In this document: positions 61,474 through 64,000 of the stretch, in pieces
How positions within the stretch are numbered: the stretch's first letter is position 1
How the letters are laid out: every line of letters starts with the position of its first letter
NCBI GenBank assembly: GCA_013396525.1
Contig: VWYX01000346.1
Coordinates: forward strand, 508,244-572,243
DNA length: 64,000 nucleotides
Direction of reading: 5' to 3'
From: Chaetorhynchus papuensis
Taxonomy: Eukaryota > Chordata > Aves > Passeriformes > Rhipiduridae
Position numbers and translations under genes: made by a program
Notes under the pieces: generated by a model
Seen by the model: the letters and a program-made list of their open reading frames with translations, nothing else
Database searches by the model: none
What the model was told of the DNA's origin: nothing

Positions 61474-62882
61474 AAATAGCATTGCTTTGGTACTGTTGTG
61501 ACTCTGCTTTCCAGCAAGGACCTAGGTGAATTTTTATCCTTCTTGACATCACTGTAAGAAACTAGTTTTCTTTTCTCTGTGTGCCTTGCCTTTGCTTGCT
61601 GCCACATTGATCTTTAAAGTCAATATATTATTATGCTTGTGTCATCTTAAAAAAATTTACAGTATATTGTTATCTGATACTCATCTCAGACAATTTAAAT
61701 GTTTCACTTATATTAGGCTTTAGGGAAAGAAGGCAGGCATCCTGCAGAGCTTAGCTCAGTTGGGAGGTCAGAGCTCAGGAGCACACTTCCCTTTGGAAAG
61801 GCTGTGCCAGAACGCAGCAGCCCTTTCACCAGGCAGCCCAGGGGCAGGTCACAGTGAGGCTGGGCCTCGCCTGAGGTTTGGCGCTGGAGTGCAGGAGGGT
61901 ACCGTGATACTGTAACAGATCACAGAGCGGTATCGCAGTGCAGGTGCTGTATCTAGTGACTGTAGGTGATAGTCCTTAGGAAGAAAGCTAAAACCTGCCT
62001 ATATAATGCAGTATGCAGGTGTTCAAGTAACTCGGTCCATTGACTAAAAAGAAAATGCGTTAGATTCAGGAGTCATCTCTACCACTTGCACTTTGTGGCT
62101 GCACCTTGGCTGAAGTTCAGGAGCTTGTGTGGGGACATTGGGGACTCTTGATGAAACTCTCCAGATGAAGTGAAGTGTTTGAACCGAAGCTAATCTTGTG
62201 TGGGAGAAGGGGAAGAAGAGTCCTTTTGTGAATTGAATTATGATTTAATGTTATAAATATACTACCAATAAGGTATTTCTGCCATGGTGTCAGGGCTAAA
62301 CTCTCTTGTGCCTGGAACAAATATCATGTTTGGTGATGAGCTCTTGTTATGCTGGCAGAAAAAGGGCCTTGCATTGCCTAGTAACCCCTTTATTTAGTTA
62401 AACAAACATACCCTACAATAAAAGCTTATGTAGTCTGGTTAACATAGGGAAATGTAAGTCAATGCAGAATGCTTGCCATATCCACTTCACTGATCTCTAT
62501 AGGACTGAACAAAAGCTTGCAGTTTCTCTCATGGCCAAGGCATCTAAGTTGTGCTGCTTTTGATCTGTGGTCTGTGTAACTATATCTAAGAGAATATTGT
62601 AGAACAGTATAGTACTGAGACATCCATTTTATGGCTTTTGAAGTTATTATTTTTTTAATGAATGGGAGCTGTCGTCTTACCTTTTCCCATAGGACTATTG
62701 AGCATGCATGCTTGTAGATGGTTAGAAAAGATCCTGTTCATGCATGGTAGTAGCTTTCATTGATGCATATTTTTCTTTCTTTTTGTGGGAGACCTAAGGA
62801 GGATTTTCCTATTCTCAAGGTGATAGAAACTGAAAACCACATTGTTACAAGAACTACCAATGGCTGAAGCAATCTGTTAAAA
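61474..62882 (+). other. Probable intron, no exon recognised
   Basis: Around 61751-61763 the sequence TAGCTCAGTTGGG resembles a tRNA A-box, but no B-box or cloverleaf follows. The local GC rises at 61740-61960. Nothing else is supported. Confidence 0.4.
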
Positions 62883-63506
62883 CCATAGAACCACAGAATG
62901 GTTTGGGTTGGAAGAGTCCTTAAAGACCATCTAGCTCCAACCTCCACTAGTCCTCTAGTGGACACCTTCCACTAGACCAGGTTGCTCAAAGCCCCATCCA
63001 GCCTGGTCTTGAACACTTCCAGGGATGGGACATCCACAACAGCTCTGGGCAGCCTGTTCCAGTGCCTCGCCACCCTCACAGTAAAGAATTTCTTTCTAAT
63101 GTCTACTATCAAATATAAACATTGCGAAAGCAGAGTAGACCTGTGGATGGCCTGGTGGACTGACCTGCTGACCTCGCTTCTTTTGATGCAGCCCTGGAAG
63201 TTGGCTTTCTGGGCTGCAAGCACACATTGCCAGGTCATGTCTAGTTTTCATCCACCAGTATCCCCAATTCCTTTTCCTCAGGACTGTTCTCAACCTGTTT
63301 TCCACCCAGCCTTGGGTGTTTGTGCTTGCAAATGTTTGTCCTGGGGATTACCCCAGCCCAGGTGCAGGACCTTGCACCTGGCCTTGTTGAACTAACTTCC
63401 TGAGGCTCACACAGACCCAGCTCTGAAGTGTGCCAGGGTCCCTCTGGATGGCATCCCTTCCCTCCAGCTTCTCAGCTGCACCACAGAGTTTGGCATCATC
63501 AGCAAA
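62883..63506 (-). mobile_element. CR1 LINE fragment, minus orientation, with internal deletion
   Basis: The left end is a well-preserved CR1 tail: CCATAGAACCACAGAATGG, GGTTTGGGTTGGAAGAG, GACCATCTAGCTCCAACC. The minus frame 63238-62972 reads RKKFFTVRVARHWNRLPRAV and SLEVFKTRLDGALSNLV, the last residues of CR1 ORF2. Further right, the minus strand gives CVLAAQKANFQGCIKRS and upstream ORF2 sequence (matching a remembered LGVLVDEKL-type region). About 100 residues that should lie between these two parts are missing and replaced by about 50 bp of unrelated sequence around 63110-63160. It is 5'-truncated at about 63506. Confidence 0.92.
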
Positions 63507-64000
63507 AATAAGACGGAATTCAGATAACATTGCAGTTAACAGGACAGGTTATGGATTGTGTGATAAGAAGAAAACATTTCCCTTCTGCTTTAAATATATG
63601 TTTTTGACCTGTGCAACCTTCTTCACAGTTGGAGAGAATGAGCTTATTTTGTGGCAGGATTTGTCTGATTGGTACAGGTGTTTTAAAGTAAGTAATACCT
63701 TTGTGAGTGCCTGATTGTATCCATTGTCTGTAAAGGAAAAATTGCTGACTAGCTGGATGCCATTACAGAGTTATTTTCAAATAATTTCATTTTGCATGTG
63801 CCCTCCTGAACACTTAAGCTTTTAAGAGTTATGATTGTGAAGGAACATTTGTTAATTAAAACCTCAAGTTGACCAAATTGCAAACACTTGTGAATGTTAC
63901 AGAGCACAGCAAAGGCATGTCATGAATGTTCCCTAAAAGCTAAAAAAACTCCCTAAATCAATAAAATGATACATTTGGGGTTGTGTTTTCAAATCTAGTG
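63507..64000 (+). other. Probable intron, window end
   Basis: A/T-rich sequence after the last CR1 copy. No exon, repeat family or RNA gene was recognised. Confidence 0.4.

Noticed and set aside
61751..61763. tRNA-like A-box (TAGCTCAGTTGGG)
   Set aside because: No B-box, no anticodon stem and no cloverleaf could be drawn downstream. It is probably chance or a remnant too decayed to call as a SINE.
1..64000. CRISPR arrays, bacterial operons, phage or plasmid modules
   Set aside because: Base composition, CR1 and LTR repeats and the CpG island all indicate a vertebrate nuclear genome. No spaced direct-repeat array was seen.

Overview
The window looks like a piece of a bird chromosome, mostly non-coding. 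It holds eight remnants of CR1 LINE retrotransposons (the dominant avian interspersed repeat, with 3' ends in the usual ATTCTRTG octamer repeat). It also holds two avian-type retroviral LTR remnants, one of them a complete solo LTR with a target-site duplication. These assignments come from remembered family consensus, not from a database search. No complete protein-coding exon can be supported: nearly all open frames are short and lack domains or codon structure. The longest ones come from the LTR (4846-5766) or from shadow frames of the CpG island (37422-38327).

Layout. Positions 1-36900 appear intergenic: A/T-rich DNA with the solo LTR (4529-5698), four CR1 pieces, a 185-bp polypurine microsatellite (10002-10186), a second, truncated LTR (31728-31946) and small tandem duplications. 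A CR1 piece (36915-37282) ends about 140 bp before a strong CpG island (about 37420-38290). The island has no TATA box but has GC boxes and an NRF1-like site, and it is best read as a housekeeping-type promoter. A good splice donor at 37867/37868 suggests a non-coding first exon on the + strand.

From about 38300 to the end the + strand becomes richer in G and T in many stretches, as expected of the sense strand of a long transcribed intron. It contains three more CR1 copies, an exact 43-bp tandem duplication (57793-57878) and some exon-like candidates. The best candidate is a non-coding block at 45161-45353 behind a textbook branch point, pyrimidine tract and acceptor. The working model is a promoter plus 5'UTR exon(s) of a gene transcribed to the right, whose coding exons lie beyond position 64000. 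The gene is not identified.

Nothing here is convincing as a new biological system. The points most worth checking are the promoter and its candidate 5' exons, the solo LTR, and the CR1 copy lying beside the promoter.
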